A DNA stretch of 35,656 nt from DATHVR01 sp035461175 (lineage in GTDB: Bacteria > Actinomycetota > Acidimicrobiia > Spongiisociales > ZC4RG35): the NCBI GenBank assembly GCA_035461175.1, contig DATHVR010000196.1:1-35656 (forward strand), read 5' to 3'. Below are positions 14,626-21,596 of this stretch, one piece after another; position 1 is the first letter of the stretch, and each line of letters opens with the position of its first letter. The position numbers and the translations under genes were made by a program. The notes beneath the pieces were generated by a model that was not told the DNA's origin, made no database searches, and saw only the letters and a list, made by a program, of their open reading frames with translations.

Positions 14626-15533
14626 GCACCGACCAGACCCCCACCCACCAGCCCTCCCCGACCTGGTTGGTAGCGATCAACCCGACGGCGGGCCGGCGGG
14701 CCATGACAGGGGCGAGGGTGGCGGCCGCCCTGGCCGAGAACGGCATCGACGCTCAGATCGAGGTACTACCCGACGCCGCCGCCATGTCCGGGCTCGTGGC
14801 CGGTCTCGGTGCCTCTGATCATCTTGCCGTGGTCGGCGGCGACGGTACGGTCAACCTGGCCGTCAATGCCCTGATCGAAACCGGCCGACGTGACCTGCCG
14901 GTCCTCGGTGTCCTCCCCGCCGGCTCCGGATGTGACCTTCTCCGCACCTTTGGCATTCCCCAGGATGTGGAAGGGGCGGCTCGGCATCTGGCGGGTGAGG
15001 CGACGTATCTGAGTGACGTCGGTGAGCTCACGGGGTCGTTCGGGACGCGTCGCTTCATCAACATCGCCCAGGCCGGGGTGGGAGCCGCCGCCGCCGAGAC
15101 GGCCAGCCGCCTGCCCCGTCGCCTCGGCTCCAACCGCTATCTCGCCGGTTTCGGCATCCGACTGGCTCGCTTTCCCGAAGGCGAGGTGGAACTCATCACC
15201 GAGCGGAGAAGCCATCGGGGGCGGGCGCTGGCCGTGATCATGGCCAATGCCCAGTTCTTCGCCGGCGGCTGGAACATCGCCCCCAAGGCGATGATGGTCG
15301 ACGGCGAGTTCGACCTGCAGGTCATCGACGCCACCAAGCTGACCGCCCCTGCCCTGGTGCCCCGTTTCGTCAAGGGTCTTCACCTGGGTCTGCCGGGAGT
15401 CCGCCGTTTCGCGGCGCCGTGGTTTAGGCTCGAGACACAGCACCCGTGGCCGGTCGAGGTCGATGGGGATTCGATCGGGAATACTCCCATAGAGGGAAGG
15501 GTTCTCCCGGCTGCGATCAGATTGAAGATCTGA
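14622..15533 (+). CDS. YegS/diacylglycerol kinase-like lipid kinase
   Basis: This 303-residue protein belongs to the DAGK catalytic family. It has the nucleotide-binding motif NPTAG (20-24) and the signature GGDGT (72-76), followed by a glycine-rich PAGSGCD loop in place of the usual GTxNDxA. The C-terminal beta-rich domain (about 140-303) is typical of YegS, DgkB and sphingosine-kinase relatives. It probably phosphorylates diacylglycerol or a related lipid at the membrane. The exact lipid cannot be told. The ATG overlaps the helicase stop. The GSGCD variant resembles those seen in actinobacterial members and is probably tolerated. Confidence 0.88.
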   Translation: MSTDQTPTHQPSPTWLVAINPTAGRRAMTGARVAAALAENGIDAQIEVLPDAAAMSGLVAGLGASDHLAVVGGDGTVNLAVNALIETGRRDLPVLGVLPAGSGCDLLRTFGIPQDVEGAARHLAGEATYLSDVGELTGSFGTRRFINIAQAGVGAAAAETASRLPRRLGSNRYLAGFGIRLARFPEGEVELITERRSHRGRALAVIMANAQFFAGGWNIAPKAMMVDGEFDLQVIDATKLTAPALVPRFVKGLHLGLPGVRRFAAPWFRLETQHPWPVEVDGDSIGNTPIEGRVLPAAIRLKI

Positions 15534-15566
15534 CCGACACTCATCCCGGCAGCGACTCCCAAGCCC

Positions 15567-15572
15567 TATACT
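15567..15572 (+). promoter_or_regulatory. Promoter -10 for the DUF4193 gene
   Basis: TATACT is a near-consensus -10 box 35 bases before the ATG. No good -35 is seen. A Shine-Dalgarno GAAGGAA (15601-15607) follows directly before the start. Confidence 0.6.
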
Positions 15573-15607
15573 CGCCGCCGCCCACACCCTATTGGGGGAC
15601 GAAGGAA

Positions 15608-16069
15608 ATGACGACCGACGAAATCGACGAGTTCGAAGACCAACCCGAGGACGAGGACTTCGACGACGAGGACCTCGACCTGGACGAGGACGTGGATCTC
15701 GACGACGAGGTCGACATCGAGGGCGACCTGGAAGAGGACGTCGCCCTGGAGGAGGACTTCGAGGAAGGCTTCGAAGAGGAAGCCGACGAAGAAGAGACCG
15801 TTGCCGACGACGATGACGACGAGACCGCCGAGGCACTGGACGAACTCGAGGCCGAAGAACTCGAACTCCTCGATGAGGAAGTCGAGGAGGCGCTGCTGGT
15901 CGACGAGGCAGCCGAGCTGCGAGCCATCCGTCGGGAAGAGCTGACCCTGAATGTCGACGCCCAGGCCCAGCGCTCGGACGAGTTCGTCTGCCAGTCGTGC
16001 TTCCTCGTCAAGCGAAGCAGTCAGCTCGCCAACAAGCGCAAGATGATCTGCTTCGACTGTGCCGACTGA
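15608..16069 (+). CDS. DUF4193 zinc-ribbon protein with long acidic N-terminus
   Basis: This 153-residue protein has an N-terminus of about 105 residues composed largely of Asp and Glu with low complexity. Its C-terminus carries a compact zinc ribbon (C128, C131, C148, C151; DEFVCQSCFLVKRSS and MICFDCAD) that matches actinobacterial DUF4193. Family members such as the M. tuberculosis one are about 100 residues, so the acidic arm is expanded. The function is unknown; an interaction with nucleic-acid-binding proteins or the transcription machinery is only a guess. The ATG at 15608 is preceded directly by GAAGGAA and by a strong -10. The downstream GT2 gene starts inside its last codons. Confidence 0.88.
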   Translation: MTTDEIDEFEDQPEDEDFDDEDLDLDEDVDLDDEVDIEGDLEEDVALEEDFEEGFEEEADEEETVADDDDDETAEALDELEAEELELLDEEVEEALLVDEAAELRAIRREELTLNVDAQAQRSDEFVCQSCFLVKRSSQLANKRKMICFDCAD

Positions 16070-16796
16070 ACTGGTCACGGTCGTTGTCCCCACCTATAAC
16101 GAACGCGAGAACCTGCCTCACCTGGCCGCGGCCGTGCTCCTGCACGGCTACTCCCTGCTGATCGTCGACGATGCCTCTCCGGACGGTACCGGTCGCATCG
16201 CCGACGAACTGGCGGCCGACATCGACCGGGTCGGCGTCGTCCACCGCGCCTCCAAGGAAGGGCTCGGCCCCGCCTACGCCGAGGGATTCGATCGCGCCCT
16301 CTCCGCCGGAGCCGAAGTAGTCGTGGAGATGGACGCCGACTTCTCCCACAACCCGGCCGATCTTCCCCGGCTTGTGGCCGCCGTGGACGCCGGCGCCGAC
16401 GTCGCCATCGGATCCCGATACGTGCCCGGAGGCGACACGCCCGACTGGCCGCCCCACCGGCGCCTGCTGTCTCGGGGCGGGAACATCTACGCCCGAATCA
16501 TGCTCGGAATCCCCATCCGTGACGCCACCGCCGGCTTTCGGGCCTTTCGAGCCGAGGCTCTCCGCCGGCTTCCCTACCGCCGGGCCCAGGCCTCGGGTTA
16601 CGGGTTCCAGGTCGAGATGGCGTGGCGGGCGCAACAGGCCGGCCTCGATATCAGGGAGGTTCCGATCGTGTTCCGGGATCGCCAGCACGGCACCTCCAAG
16701 ATGGGAACCCCGATCGTGCTCGAGGCGATGTGGCTGGTGACACGCTGGGGGCTGGGCCGCCTGGTGAGCCGATCGGAACGGGACGGCGCGGGATGA
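16059..16796 (+). CDS. GT2 glycosyltransferase, polyprenol monophosphomannose synthase-like
   Basis: This 245-residue GT-A fold enzyme has VVPTYNERENL at the N-terminus, VDDASPDGT (36-44), the metal-binding DAD (92-94, EMDADFSHNP), GSRYVPGG (118-125) and DATAGFRAF (155-163). This set is diagnostic for dolichol/polyprenol-phosphate mannose synthases. It would transfer mannose from GDP-mannose to polyprenyl phosphate at the inner face of the membrane, feeding extracytoplasmic mannosylation. It lacks the membrane domain or the fused Lnt domain of mycobacterial Ppm1. The GTG start overlaps the DUF4193 gene by 11 bases, and the stop overlaps the GNAT start. Confidence 0.88.
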   Translation: MPTELVTVVVPTYNERENLPHLAAAVLLHGYSLLIVDDASPDGTGRIADELAADIDRVGVVHRASKEGLGPAYAEGFDRALSAGAEVVVEMDADFSHNPADLPRLVAAVDAGADVAIGSRYVPGGDTPDWPPHRRLLSRGGNIYARIMLGIPIRDATAGFRAFRAEALRRLPYRRAQASGYGFQVEMAWRAQQAGLDIREVPIVFRDRQHGTSKMGTPIVLEAMWLVTRWGLGRLVSRSERDGAG

Positions 16797-17302
16797 GGGT
16801 GGCCGCCCGGGAGGCTCAGGCCGCCGACGTGGCCGTGCTCACGGACATGTACCGGATGCTCGAAGACGAGATGACCGCGCTCCATCCGATGTGGCCGCTG
16901 GCCGACGGCCTCGCCGAACCGGTGGAAGAGTCGCTCGAGGCTGCCATAAGTGAGCCGGATGTCTGGGTCTGGGTGGGCGAGATCGAGGAGGTGCCGTTCG
17001 GGTTCCTGGTCGCCCGGGTCGAGCGAATGCTTCCCCAGGGGGGTGGTGCCGAGGTCGGCTCGATACGGATGGTCTTCTCCCATCCCGATGCCCGGGAGGT
17101 GGGGGTTGCCGAAGCGATGCGGGACGCCGCACTGGCCGAGTTCCGGAATCGGAACATCACCCGTTTCGACGCCCACGTCCTTCCCGGCCACCGGTTGGCT
17201 AAGAACTTCTTCGAGGCGGGGGGCTTCTCGGCTCGTTCGATCATCATGCACCACGACGACCATCCCGGTGAAAGGCCCGGACGTGACCCCCGCCGTCTCT
17301 GA
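16793..17302 (+). CDS. GNAT-family N-acetyltransferase
   Basis: This 169-residue protein has a GNAT-like core: the strand IRMVFSHPDAREVGVAEAM (about 92-110) corresponds to motif A, and VLPGHRLAKNFFEAGGF (about 130-146) is the usual C-terminal N/HxxAxxFYExxGF signature. The acetyl-CoA loop (DAREVGVA) departs from R/QxxGxG/A, so activity is not certain. The substrate is unknown. The start is in an ATGA overlap with the GT2 gene, and the end overlaps the NUDIX gene by 20 bases if that gene begins at 17283. Confidence 0.75.
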   Translation: MRVAAREAQAADVAVLTDMYRMLEDEMTALHPMWPLADGLAEPVEESLEAAISEPDVWVWVGEIEEVPFGFLVARVERMLPQGGGAEVGSIRMVFSHPDAREVGVAEAMRDAALAEFRNRNITRFDAHVLPGHRLAKNFFEAGGFSARSIIMHHDDHPGERPGRDPRRL

Positions 17303-17708
17303 GCGCCCCATCCCGGGGGTGGGGGTAGCGGTGGTGGCGGACGGCCGCCTGCTCCTCGTCAAACGCGGTCGCGAGCCCGGGCGGGGGCTGTGGGCGGTGC
17401 CGGGAGGCAAGGTCGAGGCGGGCGAAGAGCTGACGGCGACGGCGCGTCGGGAGGTGGCCGAGGAGACCGGCCTCGAAGTCGTCGTCGAGGATGTCGTGTG
17501 GGTCGGCGAGAGCATCGGTCCGGGCGACCCGCCCGCCTGGCACTACGTCATGATCGACTTCATCGGCCGGGTGGTAGGCGGCGAGCCGGTGGCCGCCGAC
17601 GACGCCGACGAGGTGGGCTGGTTCACCGACGAGGAGGCCCGCCGCCTACCTCTCACCCCCACCATGCCCGGGCTGCTCGACAAGCTGGTGGAGGCCGGCG
17701 AGCTCTGA
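17283..17708 (+). CDS. NUDIX hydrolase, MutT-like
   Basis: This 141-residue protein has a complete Nudix box at residues 42-64 (GKVEAGEELTATARREVAEE then TG), matching GX5EX7REUXEEXGU. The N-terminal VGVAVVADGRLLLVKRGREPGRGLWAVPGG is typical of MutT-type hydrolases of (d)NTPs or ADP-sugars. The substrate is not determinable. The start GTG at 17283 follows AAAGG (17271-17275). An in-frame GTG at 17268 is an alternative. Confidence 0.85.
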   Translation: MTPAVSERPIPGVGVAVVADGRLLLVKRGREPGRGLWAVPGGKVEAGEELTATARREVAEETGLEVVVEDVVWVGESIGPGDPPAWHYVMIDFIGRVVGGEPVAADDADEVGWFTDEEARRLPLTPTMPGLLDKLVEAGEL

Positions 17709-17737
17709 CCCCCGGTCGGCAGGCCGGCCCGATTCGC

Positions 17738-17743
17738 TACCGT
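17738..17743 (+). promoter_or_regulatory. -10 box of a leaderless M20 peptidase transcript
   Basis: TACCGT fits TANNNT and ends 7 bases before the GTG at 17751. No Shine-Dalgarno is visible. It decides the start in favour of 17751 over the GTG at 17742, which overlaps the box. Confidence 0.55.
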
Positions 17744-17750
17744 GCTCGTC

Positions 17751-19079
17751 GTGCAAGACACCGTCGAACTCCTCCAGCAACTGATACGCAACGCCTGCGT
17801 GAACGACGGAACGGTGTCCTCCGGCCAGGAGGCTCGCTCCGTGGCGACCCTGGCCGAGTACCTGGGTGAGCCCGGCGAAGTGTTCGAGCCCGCCCCCGGC
17901 CGCCAGTCCGTGGTCTACCGGGTGCCGGGTGAGGACCCCGACGCCCCCTCCCTGGCCCTGGTACCCCATCTCGACGTGGTCCCGGTCAACCCGACGGGTT
18001 GGTCGGTCGACCCGTTCGCAGCCGAGATCTCCGATGGTTTCGTGTGGGGCAGGGGAGCGGTGGACATGCTCAACCTGACGGCGGCGATGGCCACCGCCTT
18101 CCGTCCCTACCTGACCGGAGAGAAGCGGCTGGCCGGCGATCTGGTCTTCGCCGCGGTGGCGGACGAGGAGAACTCGGGGATTCTGGGGGCGAAGTACCTG
18201 GTCGACAACCGCTGGGACACGGTTCGGGCTGATTACCTCCTCACCGAGGTCGCCTACCCAGCCGTTCCCACCGCCACCGGGCCGGTATATCCGGTCTCGG
18301 TGGGGGAGAAGGGCCCGTTCTGGACCACCCTCAGCGCCTCGGGGACCCCCGGTCACGGGTCGTCGCCCTACGGCAGCGACAACGCTCTCCATCCGATCGT
18401 GGAGGCGCTGCACGGCCTGTTGACCACTCCGATGCCGGTGGCGATAACCGATGAGTGGCGGGAGTTCGTGACCGGCCTGGAACTCGATCCGGACCTGGCC
18501 GCCGCCCTGGTCGACCCGGATCGTGTCGACGAGGCCATCGATCGCCTGGCTGTCGACGATCCCACCTTCGCCCGCTATGTGCATGCCGCCACCCACCTCA
18601 CCGTCTCGCCCAACAAGGTGGACGCCGGCGTCAAGGCCAACGTGATCCCCGACCGGGCGGTCGCCGAGGTGGATCTGCGGGCGCTCCCCGGGATGGACCG
18701 GGACTTCGTGGATCAGCATCTGCGCAAGGCGATGGGGTCGGCGGGCGATCGCGTAGAACTGATCCCGATGGCGGACCACGATCCCTCGACCTCGCCCCGG
18801 GGCAACCCGCTGTGGGACGCCATCGTCGACGGTATCGAGACCCATACCGGCTCGCGGCGGGTGGTGCCGGCCCTGATGACCGTGGCGACCGACGCCCGCT
18901 ACTGGCGTCGGCGGGGCACCGTCGCCTACGGAGTGGGCCTCTTCGACGACCGGCTCAGCTTCGGGGATTTCTTGAGCCTCTTCCACGGCAACGACGAGCG
19001 GGTGACGGTCGAATCGGTGATCCGGACGACCCGGTTGCTGGAGACCGTCTTCGAGCGATTCGGTCGACGGGTCGGATGA
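17751..19079 (+). CDS. M20-family metallopeptidase/deacylase
   Basis: This 442-residue dinuclear zinc hydrolase has metal ligands H73 and bridging neighbour D75 (VPHLDVVP), D105 (GRGAVDM), the catalytic glutamate pair E139-E140 (ADEENSG) and a C-terminal His region near the end. The bacterial dimerisation lid spans about residues 190-310. It belongs with M20/M25/M40 aminoacylase- and dipeptidase-like enzymes, and from memory resembles mycobacterial proteins annotated as peptidase M20. The substrate is unknown. The frame could begin at the GTG at 17742, but the -10 box favours 17751. The stop overlaps the start of the HAD gene. Confidence 0.88.
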   Translation: MQDTVELLQQLIRNACVNDGTVSSGQEARSVATLAEYLGEPGEVFEPAPGRQSVVYRVPGEDPDAPSLALVPHLDVVPVNPTGWSVDPFAAEISDGFVWGRGAVDMLNLTAAMATAFRPYLTGEKRLAGDLVFAAVADEENSGILGAKYLVDNRWDTVRADYLLTEVAYPAVPTATGPVYPVSVGEKGPFWTTLSASGTPGHGSSPYGSDNALHPIVEALHGLLTTPMPVAITDEWREFVTGLELDPDLAAALVDPDRVDEAIDRLAVDDPTFARYVHAATHLTVSPNKVDAGVKANVIPDRAVAEVDLRALPGMDRDFVDQHLRKAMGSAGDRVELIPMADHDPSTSPRGNPLWDAIVDGIETHTGSRRVVPALMTVATDARYWRRRGTVAYGVGLFDDRLSFGDFLSLFHGNDERVTVESVIRTTRLLETVFERFGRRVG

Positions 19080-19834
19080 AGGGGACCGTGGTCTGCGACC
19101 TGGACGGGGTCGTGTATCTCGGCTCCACCCCCACGCCGGGGGCACGCGAGGCCCTGCTGTCACTCGAAGAGGCCGGTTTCGTGCTCTTCTTCGCCACCAA
19201 CAACTCGGCCCGTGAGCAGTCTGCGGTGGCCACCAAGCTCGCCCAGGTGGTCGGCTATCCGGCTCGTGAGGATCAGATCATCACGTCGGCGATCGCCGCC
19301 GCAGGGCTGATCGAAGCGGGGCCGGTCCTGATCATGGGCGAGAGAGGTGTGGAGGCGGCGGTGGCGGCCCGGGGCTTCGAGACGACGGACGATCCGGCCG
19401 CGGCCCGCACCGTGGTGGTGGGCATCGACCGCGCCCTCAGTTACGACCGAGTGGCCCGGGCGGCGGCGGCGGTGCGAGCCGGTGCCCGGCTCATCGTCAC
19501 CAACCGTGACGCCACCTTCCCCACCGAGAACTCCCTCCTGCCGGGAGCGGGTGCGTGTGCCGCCCCGGTCGAGGTTGCCGCCGGTGTCAGAGGAGAGACG
19601 GCCGGCAAGCCGAGCGCGGCGATGCGGGCGGAGATCGAACGCCGCTATCCCGAAGGCCCCATCTGGATGATCGGAGACCGTCCCGAGACCGATCTCGCCC
19701 TCGCCTCCGGTCCCCGGTGGCGTTCGGTGCTCGTGCTGAGCGGTGTGACCTCCTCTGTGGAGGGGGTAGAACCGGCTCCCGACCTGGTGGCAGCCGACCT
19801 GGCCGGCGCCGCCCGGGCGATTCTCCTGGTGTGA
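19076..19834 (+). CDS. HAD-IIA (NagD-like) sugar phosphatase
   Basis: This 252-residue HAD hydrolase has the nucleophile motif CDLDGVVY with D8 and D10, motif II ATNNS (about 40-44), the GKPS lysine motif (about 183-186) and motif IV IGDRPETDLALA (about 201-212). The C2B cap lies between motifs II and III, as in NagD and glycerol-phosphate phosphatases. In M. tuberculosis the equivalent gene (Rv1692, from memory) is a glycerol-3-phosphate phosphatase just upstream of tlyA, the same context as here. Start ATG at 19076 in overlap with the peptidase stop. Confidence 0.9.
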   Translation: MKGTVVCDLDGVVYLGSTPTPGAREALLSLEEAGFVLFFATNNSAREQSAVATKLAQVVGYPAREDQIITSAIAAAGLIEAGPVLIMGERGVEAAVAARGFETTDDPAAARTVVVGIDRALSYDRVARAAAAVRAGARLIVTNRDATFPTENSLLPGAGACAAPVEVAAGVRGETAGKPSAAMRAEIERRYPEGPIWMIGDRPETDLALASGPRWRSVLVLSGVTSSVEGVEPAPDLVAADLAGAARAILLV

Positions 19835-19860
19835 AGGTGGGATCTGTCGGGGTGGTGGGT

Positions 19861-19866
19861 GATAAT
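19861..19866 (+). promoter_or_regulatory. -10 box of the tlyA-nadK-recN operon
   Basis: GATAAT differs from TATAAT by one base and ends 7 bases before the ATG at 19874. It sits at the end of a G-rich stretch (GGGTGGTGGGTGAT) that resembles heptamer repeat units. Confidence 0.5.
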
Positions 19867-19873
19867 GGGCGGC

Positions 19874-20020
19874 ATGGAGGTCACACCCGAAGAGCGTCAA
19901 GACCTGGAGGATGCCCTGGCGGAGCTGGAGCGGTTGGATCCGGCCCAGCTCCCGGAGCCGGCGGCCCGCCTGGCCGATCTGTTGGGGCGGCTTCTCGACC
20001 CGGTCGAGGAGCCCAACTGA
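19874..20020 (+). CDS. Small conserved-position protein upstream of tlyA
   Basis: This 48-residue acidic protein (MEVTPEERQDLEDALAELE...) is predicted to be two short helices joined by a proline-rich turn (LDPAQLPEP). It has no cysteine and no membrane segment. An ATG three codons earlier (19865) is possible, but the -10 at 19861-19866 favours 19874. M. tuberculosis has a similarly tiny gene (Rv1693, from memory) between its HAD phosphatase and tlyA, so a short gene at this place is expected. Its stop overlaps the proposed CTG start of tlyA, suggesting translational coupling. The function is unknown. Confidence 0.65.
   Translation: MEVTPEERQDLEDALAELERLDPAQLPEPAARLADLLGRLLDPVEEPN
20006..20011 (+). 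promoter_or_regulatory. Shine-Dalgarno that sets the CTG start of tlyA
   Basis: GAGGAG lies 5 bases before CTG at 20017. No ATG, GTG or TTG exists in the tlyA frame at the right place, so this site supports the rare start codon. Confidence 0.65.
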
Positions 20021-20784
20021 GCCGCACTCGCCTCGATCTGGAATTGGTCCGGCGCGGGCTGGCTCCCTCCCGGACCGAGGCGCGGCGGATGGTGGAGGAA
20101 GGATCGGTCGAGGTAAGGGGCGTGCCCACCCCCAAGGCGGCCACCCTGGTCGGGCGCGACACCCCGATCGAGTTGGCCGCGGCCGGTCCTGGTTACGTCG
20201 GGCGGGGAGCTCTCAAGCTCGAAGGAGCGCTCGAGGCCTTCCCCGTCGAGGTGGAGGGTCGACGGGCCCTCGACGCCGGTGCGTCCACCGGTGGGTTCAC
20301 CGAAGTCTTGTTGCGGCAGGGAGCGTCGTCGGTGGTGGCGCTCGATGTGGGGCGCGCTCAGCTGGATGATCGGCTGCGCCGGGACGAGCGGGTGGTCGTG
20401 ATGGAACGGACCAACCTCAGGCATGTCACCCCAGAGGACACCGGAGGCCGGTTTCCGCTGATCGTGGCCGATCTGTCCTTCATCTCGCTGTGCACCGTGG
20501 CCGGGGCCCTGGCCGGCCTGGCCGAGCCCGACGCCGACCTGATCTTGTTGATCAAGCCCCAGTTCGAGGCCCATCGGCGGGAGGTGGGCAGTGGCGGAAT
20601 CGTCCGTGACGAGGAGGTGCGTCGCCGGGCGGTGGAGAAGGTCGTTGCCTGCCTGGCCGAAGCAGGCCTGGGGGCACGGGCGCTGTCGGCGTCGCCGGTG
20701 GCGGGGGCAGGCGGCAACAGGGAAGTTTTCGTCTGGTGCCGGGCGGGCAAGACCGCCACCCCCGATCTCGAGGTGCCGGAATGA
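20017..20784 (+). CDS. tlyA: TlyA-type rRNA 2'-O-methyltransferase
   Basis: The product has 255 residues if translation begins at CTG 20017. It has an N-terminal S4 RNA-binding domain (about residues 1-60; LDLELVRRGLAPSRTEARRMV) and an FtsJ-like methyltransferase with SAM motif LDAGASTGGFTEVLL (85-99), ADLSFISL (151-158) and KPQFEA (180-185). In mycobacteria TlyA 2'-O-methylates 16S and 23S rRNA and its loss gives capreomycin resistance. The S4 domain aligns from its first residue only if CTG is the start. The first later TTG, at 20044, would remove nine residues of that domain. CTGA overlaps the stop of the small gene, and the downstream nadK start overlaps the tlyA stop (ATGA). Confidence 0.92.
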   Translation: MSRTRLDLELVRRGLAPSRTEARRMVEEGSVEVRGVPTPKAATLVGRDTPIELAAAGPGYVGRGALKLEGALEAFPVEVEGRRALDAGASTGGFTEVLLRQGASSVVALDVGRAQLDDRLRRDERVVVMERTNLRHVTPEDTGGRFPLIVADLSFISLCTVAGALAGLAEPDADLILLIKPQFEAHRREVGSGGIVRDEEVRRRAVEKVVACLAEAGLGARALSASPVAGAGGNREVFVWCRAGKTATPDLEVPE

Positions 20785-21596
20785 AGGTGGGGCTGGTGGT
20801 CCACGACGGGCGTCCCGAGGTGATCGGATTCGCCCGGGAGTTTCTCGGGGCGGCCGATCGGGCCGGAATCGAGGTCGTGGCCGACGACCTCGTGGCCAGA
20901 GCACTCGCCACGGACCTGGAACCCGGTGTCCCGGACGTGGTGGTGGCGGTGGGCGGGGACGGGACGATGCTCGCCGCGGTCCAGGTGGCAATCGACCACG
21001 ACGCTCCAGTTTTCGGCTTCAACCTCGGCACCATCGGGTTTCTCACCGAGGTCGAACCGCCTGAGCTCGAGGCCGTTGTCGGGGCTCTCGCCGCCGGCGA
21101 GTACACGACGGTGCCGCGGATGGGAATCACCGCCTCCCTCAAGGGCGTCACCGCCACCGGCCTCAACGACGTCGTGGTCGAGAAGATCGATACCCTCCGG
21201 TTGGTCTACCTCGAGGTCGAGGTAGACGGCGAGCCATTCACTACCTACCGGGCCGATGGGCTCATCGCCTCCACGCCCACCGGTTCGACCGCCTACAGCT
21301 TTTCGGCCGGGGGGCCGCTGGTCGACCATTCGATCGAAGCCATCCTCCTGACGCCGGTGGCGTCGCATTCACTCTTTGCCCGCACGGTCGTGTTCTCGTC
21401 CGATGCCCGGGTACGCGTCACGGTTCGCCGGGGGCGTCCGGCTCGGGCCAGTGTCGACAAGGTGCCGCTGGGGGAGGCCGAGGACGGCGACGTGGTAGAG
21501 ATCCGGGCCGCCCCCGACCCGATCCGCTTCGTGCGATTCGCGCCCGCCTCCTTCGCCCGGGCGGTCACGGAGAAATTCCGGCTGGAGCGAGGGTGA
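20781..21596 (+). CDS. nadK: NAD kinase
   Basis: This 271-residue enzyme phosphorylates NAD to NADP. The hallmark GGDGTML (about residues 58-64) holds the catalytic Asp, and the C-terminal domain has GSTAYSFSAGGP (about 172-183). The LNDVVVEK segment, with the conserved N-D that binds NAD, is present. The length fits short bacterial NadK. The ATG lies in an ATGA overlap with tlyA, and the stop overlaps the recN GTG. tlyA-nadK-recN is a conserved actinobacterial order. Confidence 0.95.
   Translation: MKVGLVVHDGRPEVIGFAREFLGAADRAGIEVVADDLVARALATDLEPGVPDVVVAVGGDGTMLAAVQVAIDHDAPVFGFNLGTIGFLTEVEPPELEAVVGALAAGEYTTVPRMGITASLKGVTATGLNDVVVEKIDTLRLVYLEVEVDGEPFTTYRADGLIASTPTGSTAYSFSAGGPLVDHSIEAILLTPVASHSLFARTVVFSSDARVRVTVRRGRPARASVDKVPLGEAEDGDVVEIRAAPDPIRFVRFAPASFARAVTEKFRLERG

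Noticed and set aside
16793..17708. GNAT and NUDIX genes considered as one fused protein.
   Set aside because: They are in different frames, each with its own start and stop, overlapping by 20 bases.
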